DNA from: Microlunatus antarcticus
GTDB lineage: Bacteria; Actinomycetota; Actinomycetes; Propionibacteriales; Propionibacteriaceae
Direction: 5' to 3'
DNA length: 32,940 bases
NCBI RefSeq assembly: GCF_014193425.1
Contig: NZ_JACHZG010000007.1
Location: 1 to 32,940, forward strand
How positions within the stretch are numbered: position 1 is the stretch's first letter; each line of letters begins with the position of its first letter. Shown one piece after another: positions 7,072-14,416 of this stretch. Under the pieces are notes generated by a model. That model saw nothing but the letters and a program-made list of their open reading frames with translations, was not told where the DNA came from and searched no databases. The position numbers were made by a program, and so were the translations under genes.

Positions 7072-8871
7072 ATGAGCCGTGGACAAACCGACTCCGACCG
7101 CGACCCCGTCGAGGCCTTCCGGCCGACACGCCGCCGCTTCCTTGGTACGACTGGTCTGGCCCTGGGGGCTGCCGCCCTCGGCCTGGGCGCCACCGGGTGC
7201 GGGACGGCGCAGACCCCGAGCAGCAGCAACAACGGGGCCGCCACGGGCCGGGCCGGCGCGGCGGGCGAGACCCTCTTCGTCTTCGTCCAGTCGGGGGTCC
7301 CGACCAGCTTCAACCCGCTCGGCGCGACCCCGGCCTTCCCGACCAACGTCGGGCACATGCAGCTGCTCTACGAGTCGCTGCTGCGCTTCGACCTGCTCGA
7401 CGGCTCCCTGAAGCCGGGTCTGGCCAAGGAGCTGCAGACGCCCGACCCCTCGACCTTGGTGCTGCCGCTGCAGGACGGCACGAGGTGGAGCGACGGCACC
7501 GAGCTGACCGCCGCGGACGTCGTCTTCACCTTCGAGCTGGCCAAGAAGATGACGGTCCACTACTCGAGCGTGTGGACCTACCTCGAGTCGGTCGAGGCCA
7601 CGGACGCGCGGACGGTGCGCTTCACCCTGAAGCAGAAGCCCTTCAACCCGGGCTCGGTCAAGGACGCCATCGCCAACGCCTTCATCGTCCCGCAGCACGT
7701 CTTCGCCCCGCTGGGCGACAAGGCGGCGAGCGACGCCAACCTGAAGCCGGTGGGCAGCGGCCCCTTCACCCTGGACAAGTACGACCAGACCCAGATCAAC
7801 CTCAAGCGGTTCGACGGCTACTGGGGCAAGGCCGTCTTCGGCACGCCGGCCATGACGACGATCAACCACCCGATCTTCAAGAGCAACAACGACTCCGACC
7901 TCAAGCTCGAGGCCGGCGAGCTCGACGCCGCGCAGACCTTCACCGCGCAGATCTGGACCATGTGGGAGAAGGGCAAGCCGGTCGGCACCTGGCTCAAGGA
8001 CAAGCCGTACTACCTGGCGGGCAACCTGCCGCTGCTCGAGGTCAACAGCTCGGTGAAGGGCCTCGACAACCCGAAGGTGCGGCTGGCGATCGCCCACGCG
8101 ATCGACTACCCCACCATCGCCAGCACCGCGATGTCGGACTACTCCGACCCCGCGAAGGCGAGCCTCATGCTGCCGAGCGGCGCGGAGGGCAAGTTCTTCG
8201 ACCAGGCCGGCGTCGACGCGGCGGGCTGGTCGTACGACCCGGCCAAGGCCGTCGCCATCCTCGAGGGCGAGCTCGGCTGCACGAAGGGCGACGACGGGAT
8301 CTACTCGCTGCCGGACGGGACCCGGCTCGGTCCCTGGGAGGCCATCACGCCGACCGGCTGGAGCGACTGGAACACCGCGCTCGAGATCGTCGCCAAGTCG
8401 TGCAAGGCGGTCGGGATCGACGTCAAGACGAAGTTCCCGCAGGCACCGCAGGTCACGACGATGATCCAGAACGGCAACTTCGAGCTCGCCTGCTGGAACG
8501 CCTCGGGCGTCAGCGTGGCCAGCCCGTGGACGCGGTTCCGCGACGTCCTGGACGACCGGGGCATCGCGCCGATCGGCAAGACGGCGTTCTCGAACTTCAC
8601 CCGCTTCTCGCACCCGGACGTGGCGGGCCTGCTCGACAGCGTGGGCTCGGCACCGGACGACGCCGCGCTCAAGGAGATCTACGGCAAGCTCGACGCGATC
8701 TACCGCGAGGGCATCCCCGTCATCCCGCTGATGTACCGGCCGAACGAGTTCTACGAGTACAACTCGTCGAACTGGTCGAACTTCCCCGACGAGAAGAACC
8801 CGTACGCCCCGCCCGGGTGGACCGGCGCCTCCATCGGCTGGATCTTCAACCTGAAGAAGGTCGGCACCTAG
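7072..8871 (+). CDS. Family-5 (Dpp/Opp-type) substrate-binding lipoprotein, probable chito-oligosaccharide binder
   Basis: A 599-aa exported protein. The N-terminus has a Tat motif TRRRFLG (19-25), a hydrophobic stretch and lipobox GATGC with Cys43 as the lipidation site. The rest is an SBP_bac_5 domain: YESLLRFD, then LQDGTRWSDGTELTAADVVFTFE, then GSGPFTLDKYD, then FDGYWG and VRLAIAHAIDY. ATG 7072 has GGGAGG eight bases upstream; an earlier start at 6976 would place extra residues before the signal with no ribosome site. It is divergent from the B-C-D-F transporter genes and is their obvious partner. The adjoining GH20 and GlcNAc-kinase genes parallel the Vibrio (GlcNAc)2 locus, so a chito-oligosaccharide ligand is likelier than a peptide; muropeptides remain possible. 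Confidence 0.88.
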   Translation: MSRGQTDSDRDPVEAFRPTRRRFLGTTGLALGAAALGLGATGCGTAQTPSSSNNGAATGRAGAAGETLFVFVQSGVPTSFNPLGATPAFPTNVGHMQLLYESLLRFDLLDGSLKPGLAKELQTPDPSTLVLPLQDGTRWSDGTELTAADVVFTFELAKKMTVHYSSVWTYLESVEATDARTVRFTLKQKPFNPGSVKDAIANAFIVPQHVFAPLGDKAASDANLKPVGSGPFTLDKYDQTQINLKRFDGYWGKAVFGTPAMTTINHPIFKSNNDSDLKLEAGELDAAQTFTAQIWTMWEKGKPVGTWLKDKPYYLAGNLPLLEVNSSVKGLDNPKVRLAIAHAIDYPTIASTAMSDYSDPAKASLMLPSGAEGKFFDQAGVDAAGWSYDPAKAVAILEGELGCTKGDDGIYSLPDGTRLGPWEAITPTGWSDWNTALEIVAKSCKAVGIDVKTKFPQAPQVTTMIQNGNFELACWNASGVSVASPWTRFRDVLDDRGIAPIGKTAFSNFTRFSHPDVAGLLDSVGSAPDDAALKEIYGKLDAIYREGIPVIPLMYRPNEFYEYNSSNWSNFPDEKNPYAPPGWTGASIGWIFNLKKVGT

Positions 8872-8888
8872 GCCTCGACGCGAACGCG

Positions 8889-8912
8889 CCGCCCCTCCTG
8901 CGGGAGGGGCGG
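8889..8912 (+). terminator. Terminator-like hairpin after the binding-protein gene
   Basis: A perfect 10-bp stem, CCGCCCCTCC (8889-8898) with GGAGGGGCGG (8903-8912), closes a 4-base loop TGCG. It starts 17 bases after the stop codon and is followed by AGCTTTCGTT. The U-tract is weak, as is common at high GC. Confidence 0.6.
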
Positions 8913-8961
8913 AGCTTTCGTTCGTCGTACGAGGACGCAGGCCGGCCACTCGTCGTACGAC

Positions 8962-9035
8962 CTGCGTCCGCTCGCCTTGGGTGAGTCTGCGCGGGTTCGA
9001 ACTCGCGCAAACTCACCAAGAGCGAGCAGACGCGG
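8962..9035. repeat. 74-bp near-perfect palindrome
   Basis: The segment is centred on TTCGAA (8996-9001). Pairing base by base outward gives 30 Watson-Crick pairs, 3 G-T pairs and 4 mismatches in 37, with no insertions and no loop. It could form a cruciform in DNA or a long hairpin in RNA. A 9-bp inverted pair, GGACGCAGG (8933-8941) and CCTGCGTCC (8961-8969), and a direct repeat TCGTCGTACGA adjoin it. It encodes no recognisable protein. Confidence 0.7.
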
Positions 9036-9143
9036 AGCGAGGGGCGGGCTACGAACCTCGCCCCCACCATCTCCTCGTCGCTGCGTCCTTCCTTTGCGGT
9101 CGGCACCGGACGAACGCTCCCTGAGCCTGTTGAAGAGCAGAAC

Positions 9144-9247
9144 GGGAAACGCTCCCTGAGCTTGTCGAAGGGCCTCGTAGAGGTTGGCTTCTTTCTCGTG
9201 GAGCCAACCCGTTCCGGGCCCTTCGACAAGCTCAGGGAGCGTTTCCC
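9144..9247. repeat. REP-like element: 31-bp perfect inverted repeat
   Basis: The arm at 9144-9174 is the exact reverse complement of 9217-9247, and a second nested pair, GGTTGGCT (9182-9189) and AGCCAACC (9202-9209), lies inside. The core of each arm is CTCCCTGAGCTTGTCGAAGG. A partial extra copy of the core sits just upstream (about 9115-9135, CTCCCTGAGCCTGTTGAAG). This motif type recurs in intergenic DNA of many actinobacteria. The right arm ends 20 bp from the GH20 stop, so it may also end transcripts from both sides. Confidence 0.75.
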
Positions 9248-9266
9248 TGCGGCGCACCCGTACCCG

Positions 9267-10850
9267 TCAGTACGCCCGGCGGCGCGGCTGCTCGGGCGGG
9301 CGCCGCAGCGTGCCGGTGCCGCCCTGCTGCCACGGGTGCGGTCCGGCCTCGGGGCGGAAGTTCACGCCGAGCGCGTCGAGGCGGGCGAGGTGCCCCGCCA
9401 GCCGCGGCTGGAACTCCGCCCAGGAACGTCCCGCCGCGTCGGACCAGGCGACCTCGCTGTGCGCGCAGGCGCGGGGGAAGAGCATGTACTCGGCCCGCCG
9501 CATCGTCGGCACGTACTCGGTCCAGAGCTGGCACTGGGTCCCGAGCACGCGGGAGGTGCACTCCGGGGTCATGCCCTCGAGCGGCTCGAAGCCGTAGACC
9601 GTCTCGGTGGTGGTGAGCCCGCCGATCGCGTACTGCTCCTCGTCGCCCTCGCCGGGGTAGAAGTCGAGGTACGTGTGGCTGAAGGGCGCCATCACGACGT
9701 CGAGCCCGGCCTCGGCGGCCGCGACCCCGTGCTCGGCGCCGCGCCAGGCCATGGCGACGGCCCCCGGGAGCGGGCCCTCGTCGCAGATCTCGTCCCACCC
9801 GACCAGCTGGCGGCCGCGCTCGGCGAGGAAGTCGCGCAGTCGCTCCGTGAACCACCGCTGCAGGTGCGTCGCGTCGGCGAGGCCGCGCTCGGCGGCCAGG
9901 GCCTGCGCCGCCGGGCTGGCCAGCCACTCCGTGCGCGGGGCCTCGTCGCCGCCGACGTGCACGTAGCGGCTGGGGAACACCTCGAGCAGCTCGCCGAACA
10001 GGCCGAGGACGACGTCCACCGTCTCGTCGGTCAGGTTCAGCGTCTCGTCGAAGACGCCGAAGCCGGTGGCCGGTGCGTAGCCGGTCTCCGGGTGGTTGCC
10101 GAGCTCGGGGTAGGCCGCCAGCAGCGCCAGCGCGTGCCCGGGCAGGTCGATCTCGGGGACGACGGTGAGGCCGCGCTGCCCGGCGTACGCGACGACCGCG
10201 CGCAGCTGGTCGAGGGTGTAGAAGCCGCCGTGCGGGGTGCCGTCGCCCTGGGCGTCCCACTGCTTGCGGGTCTCGGTGCGCCAGCTCGCGACCGTCTGCA
10301 GCCGGGGGTGCGCGGCGCTCGGGAAGCGCCAACCCTGGTCCTCGGTCAGGTGCAGGTGGAGCACGTTGTACTTGTGCAGCGCCAGCAGGTCGACGACGCG
10401 GAAGAGGTCGGACAGCGGCAGGAAGTGGCGCCCGACGTCGACCATCACCCCGCGCCAGCCGAAGCGCGGCTCGTCGGCGACCGACACCAGCGGGACGGTC
10501 AGCGCGACCCCGCTCGGCGCCGCGCGCAGCACGTCGGGCGGGAGCAGCTGGCGCAGCGTCTGGACCGCCCAGTTCACGCCCTGCTCCGTGGCGGCGGTGA
10601 TCGTGATCCCGGTCGCCGTCACGTCGAGCCGGTAGGCCTCCTCCGTCAGCGCGGGGTCCTCGACGAGGCGCAGCGCCCCGTCCGCGGCGAGCGGCAGGTC
10701 CAGCCCGGTGCCGGGTCCCAGCAGCCGCCGGGCGACGGCCGCCCAGGCGGGCGAGGCGTCGACGGCCAGATCGGTCGGCAGCACGTAGGTGCCGTCCTGC
10801 TGGTGCACCGAGGTGGGGCGGGGGACCAGGGCCAGAGCGTCGGAGGACAT
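9267..10850 (-). CDS. GH20 beta-N-acetylhexosaminidase, cytoplasmic
   Basis: A 527-aa enzyme that removes terminal beta-GlcNAc (or GalNAc) from oligosaccharides. The N-terminal GH20b domain (about 1-125) is followed by the catalytic barrel with FGWRGVMVDVGRHF, HLHLTEDQGWR (165-175), PEIDLPGHA (232-240) and HVGGDEAPRTEW, in which Asp302-Glu303 are the substrate-assisted catalytic pair. GWDEI (351-355) supplies a conserved pocket tryptophan. There is no signal peptide, so it should work inside the cell on imported chito-oligosaccharides. I chose ATG 10850; no strong ribosome site precedes it, and a longer frame to 10952 would run into the divergent kinase gene. It is divergent from that kinase with a 64-bp gap. 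Confidence 0.93.
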   Translation of the reverse strand: MSSDALALVPRPTSVHQQDGTYVLPTDLAVDASPAWAAVARRLLGPGTGLDLPLAADGALRLVEDPALTEEAYRLDVTATGITITAATEQGVNWAVQTLRQLLPPDVLRAAPSGVALTVPLVSVADEPRFGWRGVMVDVGRHFLPLSDLFRVVDLLALHKYNVLHLHLTEDQGWRFPSAAHPRLQTVASWRTETRKQWDAQGDGTPHGGFYTLDQLRAVVAYAGQRGLTVVPEIDLPGHALALLAAYPELGNHPETGYAPATGFGVFDETLNLTDETVDVVLGLFGELLEVFPSRYVHVGGDEAPRTEWLASPAAQALAAERGLADATHLQRWFTERLRDFLAERGRQLVGWDEICDEGPLPGAVAMAWRGAEHGVAAAEAGLDVVMAPFSHTYLDFYPGEGDEEQYAIGGLTTTETVYGFEPLEGMTPECTSRVLGTQCQLWTEYVPTMRRAEYMLFPRACAHSEVAWSDAAGRSWAEFQPRLAGHLARLDALGVNFRPEAGPHPWQQGGTGTLRRPPEQPRRRAY

Positions 10851-10891
10851 GCAGCGACCGTAGTGCTGGGTCGACCGGCGAGAATCGCGGG

Positions 10892-10918
10892 ATGAGCTCC
10901 GCGGTGGTCGCCCGATGA
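10892..10918 (+). CDS. Possible 8-codon leader ORF before the GlcNAc kinase
   Basis: ATG AGC TCC GCG GTG GTC GCC CGA TGA encodes MSSAVVAR. Its stop overlaps the kinase start as ATGA, which would couple the two. It may be chance: no clear ribosome site precedes it. Confidence 0.2.
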   Translation: MSSAVVAR

Positions 10919-11907
10919 CGCTGCTCGCCCTCGACGCGGGCGGCACCAGCACCCGGGCGGTCGCCCTGACCCCGGCCGGGGACGTCCTCGGCTACGGACG
11001 AGGACCGGCCGGCAACCCGACCGCGGCCGGCATCGGCCCGGCCGCCGAGTCGATCGGCGCGGCCGCAGGCGTGGCCCTGCGGACGGCCGGGTCGGCCGAG
11101 GTGGCCGTCGTCGCGATGGCCGGGGAGCAGACCGACGCCTTCCGCACCGAGGTCACCGAGCGGCTCGCCGCGTACGGGGTGACGCGCGTGGTGCTCGAGC
11201 ACGACCTGCTCGCGCTGTACTGCTCGGGCACGCCGGCGCCCGACGGCTACGCGCTGATCGCGGGCACCGGCACCGTGGCCGCCCGGGTCGTCGGGGGCGG
11301 CCTCGCGGCGGTCGTCGGCGGGCGCGGCTGGCTGCTGGGCGACGCGGGTGGCGGCTTCTGGATCGGGCGGCGGGTGGCGCGCGCGGTGGTCGCCGCGCTC
11401 GACGGGCAGGCCCCGCCCACCGCGCTCACGCCGCTCGTGCTGGCGGCGCTGGGCATCGACATGCGGACGGCCGACCCCGAGGACCCCGTCGCCCGGGCGG
11501 CGCTCGTCCGCCAGCTCGTGTCCTCGGTGTACGCCCGCCGCCCGGTCGCGCTGGCCGAGCTCGCCCCGCTCGCGTTCGCGGTGCCGAACGACCCGGCGGC
11601 CCGGTCGATCGTGGTCGCCGCGTCGCGGGCGCTGGCCGACCTGGTCGACGCCGTCCGGGTGCCCGAGCTGGCCGGGCCGGTGGTCGTGGGCGGCAGCGTC
11701 GTCGTCCGCGGCATCCTCGGCGCACCGGAGTCTCTGGCCGCCGACCTCGTGCCCCCGGCCGGGGAGACCCCGGTCGTTCCGGTGCCCGACGGCCTGGTCG
11801 GCGCCGCCGTCCTGGCCCTGCGGCACACCGGGCACGCGGTCGACGAGGCGACGTTCCTCCGGCTGCAGGAACGGGTCCTGGCGTACGCGCTCAGGGCGTC
11901 GGCATAG
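10915..11907 (+). CDS. N-acetylglucosamine kinase, BadF/BadG/BcrA/BcrD ATPase family
   Basis: A 330-aa sugar kinase of the actin/hexokinase fold. DAGGTSTR (7-14) is phosphate-loop 1, EHDLLAL (95-101) holds the probable catalytic base Asp97, IAGTGTVA (115-122) is phosphate-loop 2, and GRGWLLGDAGGGFWIG (136-151) is a strong signature of GlcNAc kinases of this family. It should phosphorylate GlcNAc (or GlcN) to the 6-phosphate for NagA. GGTGG lies eight bases before ATG 10915. It is divergent from the GH20 gene that would release its substrate. Its 3' end overlaps the convergent lacI-type gene by 17 bp. Confidence 0.85.
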   Translation: MTLLALDAGGTSTRAVALTPAGDVLGYGRGPAGNPTAAGIGPAAESIGAAAGVALRTAGSAEVAVVAMAGEQTDAFRTEVTERLAAYGVTRVVLEHDLLALYCSGTPAPDGYALIAGTGTVAARVVGGGLAAVVGGRGWLLGDAGGGFWIGRRVARAVVAALDGQAPPTALTPLVLAALGIDMRTADPEDPVARAALVRQLVSSVYARRPVALAELAPLAFAVPNDPAARSIVVAASRALADLVDAVRVPELAGPVVVGGSVVVRGILGAPESLAADLVPPAGETPVVPVPDGLVGAAVLALRHTGHAVDEATFLRLQERVLAYALRASA

Positions 11908-12943
11908 ACCCGACCATCAGCGGCGAGCCCGTGAGGGGGACGCAGCCGCAGGTGGTGCCGTACTCGACGTCGAGGTCGACGCTGACCCGCCGGGGCGGCA
12001 GCGTCGGGTCCAGCGTCCGCTCGGCGAGGAGCTGCATCGTGCGGCTGGCGACCGTCGCCACCGGGACCACCGCTTGCGTGGGGCGCAGCCCGGTGACGGT
12101 GGCCTCCCCGATCGAGTCGATCGTGGTGACCACGACGTCGCGAGGAACGGTCAGGCCGAGCGACTCGATGGCCGCGAGGGCCCCCCAGAACATGCGGTTG
12201 TTGGTCGTGAACACCCCGAACGGGGGTTCGAGCGTCCGGAACAGCGCGTACGCCCCGGCCGCCGCCTCGTCCGGGGTGGTGTGGCCGTCGGTGACGTGAG
12301 GTCGCAGCCCGGCCGCCCGCACCACGCGGCGGTAGCCGTTCTGCCGGTCCCCGATGTTGGAGATCGACCGGTCCCCGGCGACGAGGGCGACCCGTTCCAG
12401 CCGGTGGTGGCCCACCATGTGCCCGACGAGGACCTCGGCCGCCCGGCGGTTGGCGGGCAGCACGTGGTCGGCGATGCCCCGGACGGAGGGGACGGTCCGG
12501 TCGAGGACGACCGTGGGGATCTCGGACACCGCGTCGGGCAGGCTCGGCGCCCCGCAGGGCAGGACGATCAGCCCGTCGACGCGCTGCTGGCGGAACAGCC
12601 GCAGGTAGCGCTCCTCCTGGTCCACGTCCTCGTCCGAGTCGCCGAGCAGCAGGGCCGGGCTGGCCGGGGTGAGCCGCTCCTCGATCGCGCGCGTCAGCAG
12701 CCCGAAGAACCCGTTGCGGACGTCGGGGATGATCAGCCCGACGAAGCCCGAGCGTCGGGTCCGCAGCCCGATCGCCGCGGCGTCGCCGACGTAGCCGAGC
12801 TCCCGCACCGACGCCAGCACGCGCTCGCGCGTCTCGGCGCTGACGTAGACCTCGTCGTTCAGCACCCGGGAGACCGTCTTCGCCGAGACGCCGGCGTGCT
12901 CCGCCACGTCCAGGAGGCGGGTCGGCCGGCGCCGCCCGCTCAC
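11891..12943 (-). CDS. LacI family transcriptional regulator
   Basis: A 350-aa repressor. The N-terminal HTH reads RLLDVAEHAGVSAKTVSRVLN (9-29) with the hinge-side AAAIGLRTRRSGFVGLIIPD, followed by a periplasmic-binding-like ligand domain: GLLTRAIEERL, DGLIVLPC, VVLDRTVP, VVVTTIDSIGEA. GTG 12943 overlaps the stop of the FGGY kinase (GTGA), so the two are cotranscribed and the regulator probably controls the kinase/aldolase sugar. Its 3' end runs 17 bp into the GlcNAc kinase gene. A LacI-type operator candidate (GGGAACGCTCCC) occurs at 18186-18199 before the xylF-like gene; whether this protein binds it is unknown. Confidence 0.9.
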   Translation of the reverse strand: MSGRRRPTRLLDVAEHAGVSAKTVSRVLNDEVYVSAETRERVLASVRELGYVGDAAAIGLRTRRSGFVGLIIPDVRNGFFGLLTRAIEERLTPASPALLLGDSDEDVDQEERYLRLFRQQRVDGLIVLPCGAPSLPDAVSEIPTVVLDRTVPSVRGIADHVLPANRRAAEVLVGHMVGHHRLERVALVAGDRSISNIGDRQNGYRRVVRAAGLRPHVTDGHTTPDEAAAGAYALFRTLEPPFGVFTTNNRMFWGALAAIESLGLTVPRDVVVTTIDSIGEATVTGLRPTQAVVPVATVASRTMQLLAERTLDPTLPPRRVSVDLDVEYGTTCGCVPLTGSPLMVGSMPTP

Positions 12944-14304
12944 GGACTGCCCGGCAGGGTCGAGGGAAGCCGGTCGGCGGGCCAGGTCCCCGCGGCCACC
13001 CCGGCCAGCAGCGCCGCGCCGCGCGCCACGGACTCGGGGTCGTCCACCACCAGCAGGCCGTGGGTCGCCCGGTCCCGCTTCGCCCGCACCCAGCGGGGCG
13101 AGCGGGTTCCACCGCCGGTCAGCAGGGTGGGCTGGTCGGCGCCGCTCAGCCACCGGAGCCTCGCCTCGCCGGCGGCCGCCTGCTCGGCGTAGCCGTCGAG
13201 GGCGTCGGCCCAGGCCTGGCCGGGGTCGTGCCACAGGTCCGGACGCAGGTCGTCCGGGCCGACCAGGCCGTCCTCGAGCCCGAGGAGGGCGGCCGCATCG
13301 AGCGGACGGTGCTGCGGCCGGTCCTGCGCCAGCCGCTCCAGCTCCTCGCGCGGGACCTGCAGCAGCCCGGCGAGGTTCTCCAGCCCCCGCCCCGGACGCA
13401 GGTGCTCCCACAGCAGCATCAGCGTGGGCCGTCCCGGCCAGCCGGTCACCGTGAGGTGCCCCGGCATCTCGTCGAGCGGCGGAGCCGGCCGGGCGGCGTC
13501 CCACCCGACGAGGAGCGGCTCGCCCGTACCCATGGAGTCGGTCACCATCTCCGGCCGCGCGCCCGAGCCGACCACGCTCACCGGGTGGTCGTGCCCGGCG
13601 ATCGTCACGGGCACGCCGCCCGGCAGCCCCGTGCTCGCGGCGGCCGCCCGGGTCACGGTGCCCACCGGGATCCCGGCCGGGACGACCGGCGCCCACTCGA
13701 CGTCGACCCCGACGAGGGCGAGCAGGTCGTCGTCGTAACGGCCGGTGGTCGGGTCGAAGGCGCCGCTGGTGGCGGCGAGCGACGGCTCCTGCGCGACCGA
13801 CCCGGTCAGCATCCAGACGACCAGGCCCGCCGCCCCGGTCCAGCGCCCCGTCGGGCGGACCCCCCGCCCGGCCAACCAGCCGATCTTGCTCAGGGTCGTC
13901 CAGGAACGGGCGCGCCGCCCGGTGCGCCGCACCAGCTCGGCCTGGCCCAGCGCGGCGACCAGCCGGTCGGCGGTGGCCTGTCCGTACGGGTCGTGCCAGG
14001 CCAGCATCGGCACGTCGGCGACGCCGTCGACGCCGTCGACGCCGACCCAGCCCCCCGACTCGCCGAGACCCGCCACCCCGACCCCGACGACCCCGGGCAG
14101 CCACGGCGCCAGGTCGGCCAGCAGCGTACGGACGGACCCGAGGAGGGCGTCGACGCTCGTCCCGGTCGTGGCTCCCGGGGTCGGCGCGAAGGGTGACCGC
14201 ACCGAGCGCCCGGCCACGCGGGAGCCGTCCAGCCCGACCAGCGTGGCCTTGACCGCCGAGGTGCCGAGGTCGAGACCCAGCAGGGTCGGCGGAACCAGGG
14301 CCAT
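12940..14304 (-). CDS. FGGY family carbohydrate kinase
   Basis: A 454-aa kinase. LGLDLGTSAVKATLVG (9-24) is the N-terminal phosphate motif, WHDPYGQ lies in the sugar-binding region, and TIAGHDHPVSVVGSGA with MVTDSMGTGEPL marks the second domain. LLTGGGTRSPRWVRAKRDR is the C-terminal ATP-site motif with the GGG. FGGY kinases phosphorylate sugars such as xylulose, ribulose, erythritol or glycerol; motif reading does not decide which. It is coupled to the lacI gene and divergent from a class II aldolase with a palindromic operator between them. A short GACGCCGTC tandem repeat at about 14020-14045 encodes GVDGVDGV. The substrate is unknown. Confidence 0.85.
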   Translation of the reverse strand: MALVPPTLLGLDLGTSAVKATLVGLDGSRVAGRSVRSPFAPTPGATTGTSVDALLGSVRTLLADLAPWLPGVVGVGVAGLGESGGWVGVDGVDGVADVPMLAWHDPYGQATADRLVAALGQAELVRRTGRRARSWTTLSKIGWLAGRGVRPTGRWTGAAGLVVWMLTGSVAQEPSLAATSGAFDPTTGRYDDDLLALVGVDVEWAPVVPAGIPVGTVTRAAAASTGLPGGVPVTIAGHDHPVSVVGSGARPEMVTDSMGTGEPLLVGWDAARPAPPLDEMPGHLTVTGWPGRPTLMLLWEHLRPGRGLENLAGLLQVPREELERLAQDRPQHRPLDAAALLGLEDGLVGPDDLRPDLWHDPGQAWADALDGYAEQAAAGEARLRWLSGADQPTLLTGGGTRSPRWVRAKRDRATHGLLVVDDPESVARGAALLAGVAAGTWPADRLPSTLPGSP

Positions 14305-14341
14305 CCGCGGACCCTAGCAGCGCCGTCCTCTAGTCTGTCCA

Positions 14342-14358
14342 CCGTTGTCAGACAACGG
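14342..14358. promoter_or_regulatory. Perfect palindrome CCGTTGTC-A-GACAACGG, FadR/GntR-type operator
   Basis: Eight-base arms surround a single A. The core TTGTCAGACAA fits the FadR-subfamily GntR consensus TNGTNNNACNA at every defined base. On the minus strand TTGTCT could serve as -35 with TAGAGG 17 bases on as -10 for the FGGY kinase, so a bound repressor would block that promoter. LacI operators normally have an even CG-centred dyad, so the neighbouring LacI is a poorer fit. Confidence 0.5.
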
Positions 14359-14416
14359 ACGCCAGAGCACTGGCTCCCGGCCCGCCGACGACGTCAGGAC
14401 GGACGGACGAGGAACC

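Larger units (their letters stand above)
8872..9266. other. Gene-free convergent gap packed with repeats
   Basis: This 395-bp space between the convergent binding-protein and GH20 genes holds the hairpin, the palindrome and the REP-like element listed separately. Open frames through it are translations of the repeats and look like no protein I know. I see no gene here. Confidence 0.7.

Noticed and set aside
7027-8949. Long antisense open frame over the family-5 binding protein
   Set aside because: It is the shadow of a clear SBP gene at high GC; its product is Arg/Gly/Val-rich with no domain.
8991-9006. GGGTTCGAACTC resembling a tRNA T-arm
   Set aside because: It is the centre of the 74-bp palindrome; no acceptor, D or anticodon arms can be built around it.
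8846-9257. Minus-strand frames of about 130 codons in the repeat-filled gap
   Set aside because: They translate the palindrome and REP elements themselves, with no ribosome site or family resemblance.
9162-10895. Long plus-strand frame over the GH20 gene
   Set aside because: The opposite strand carries a complete GH20 with catalytic DE; this frame starts inside the REP-like repeat and has no recognisable motifs.
14016-14045. Tandem GACGCCGTC repeat as a variable-number locus
   Set aside because: About three units of nine bases in frame within the FGGY kinase; too few to suggest phase variation and common in GC-rich coding DNA.
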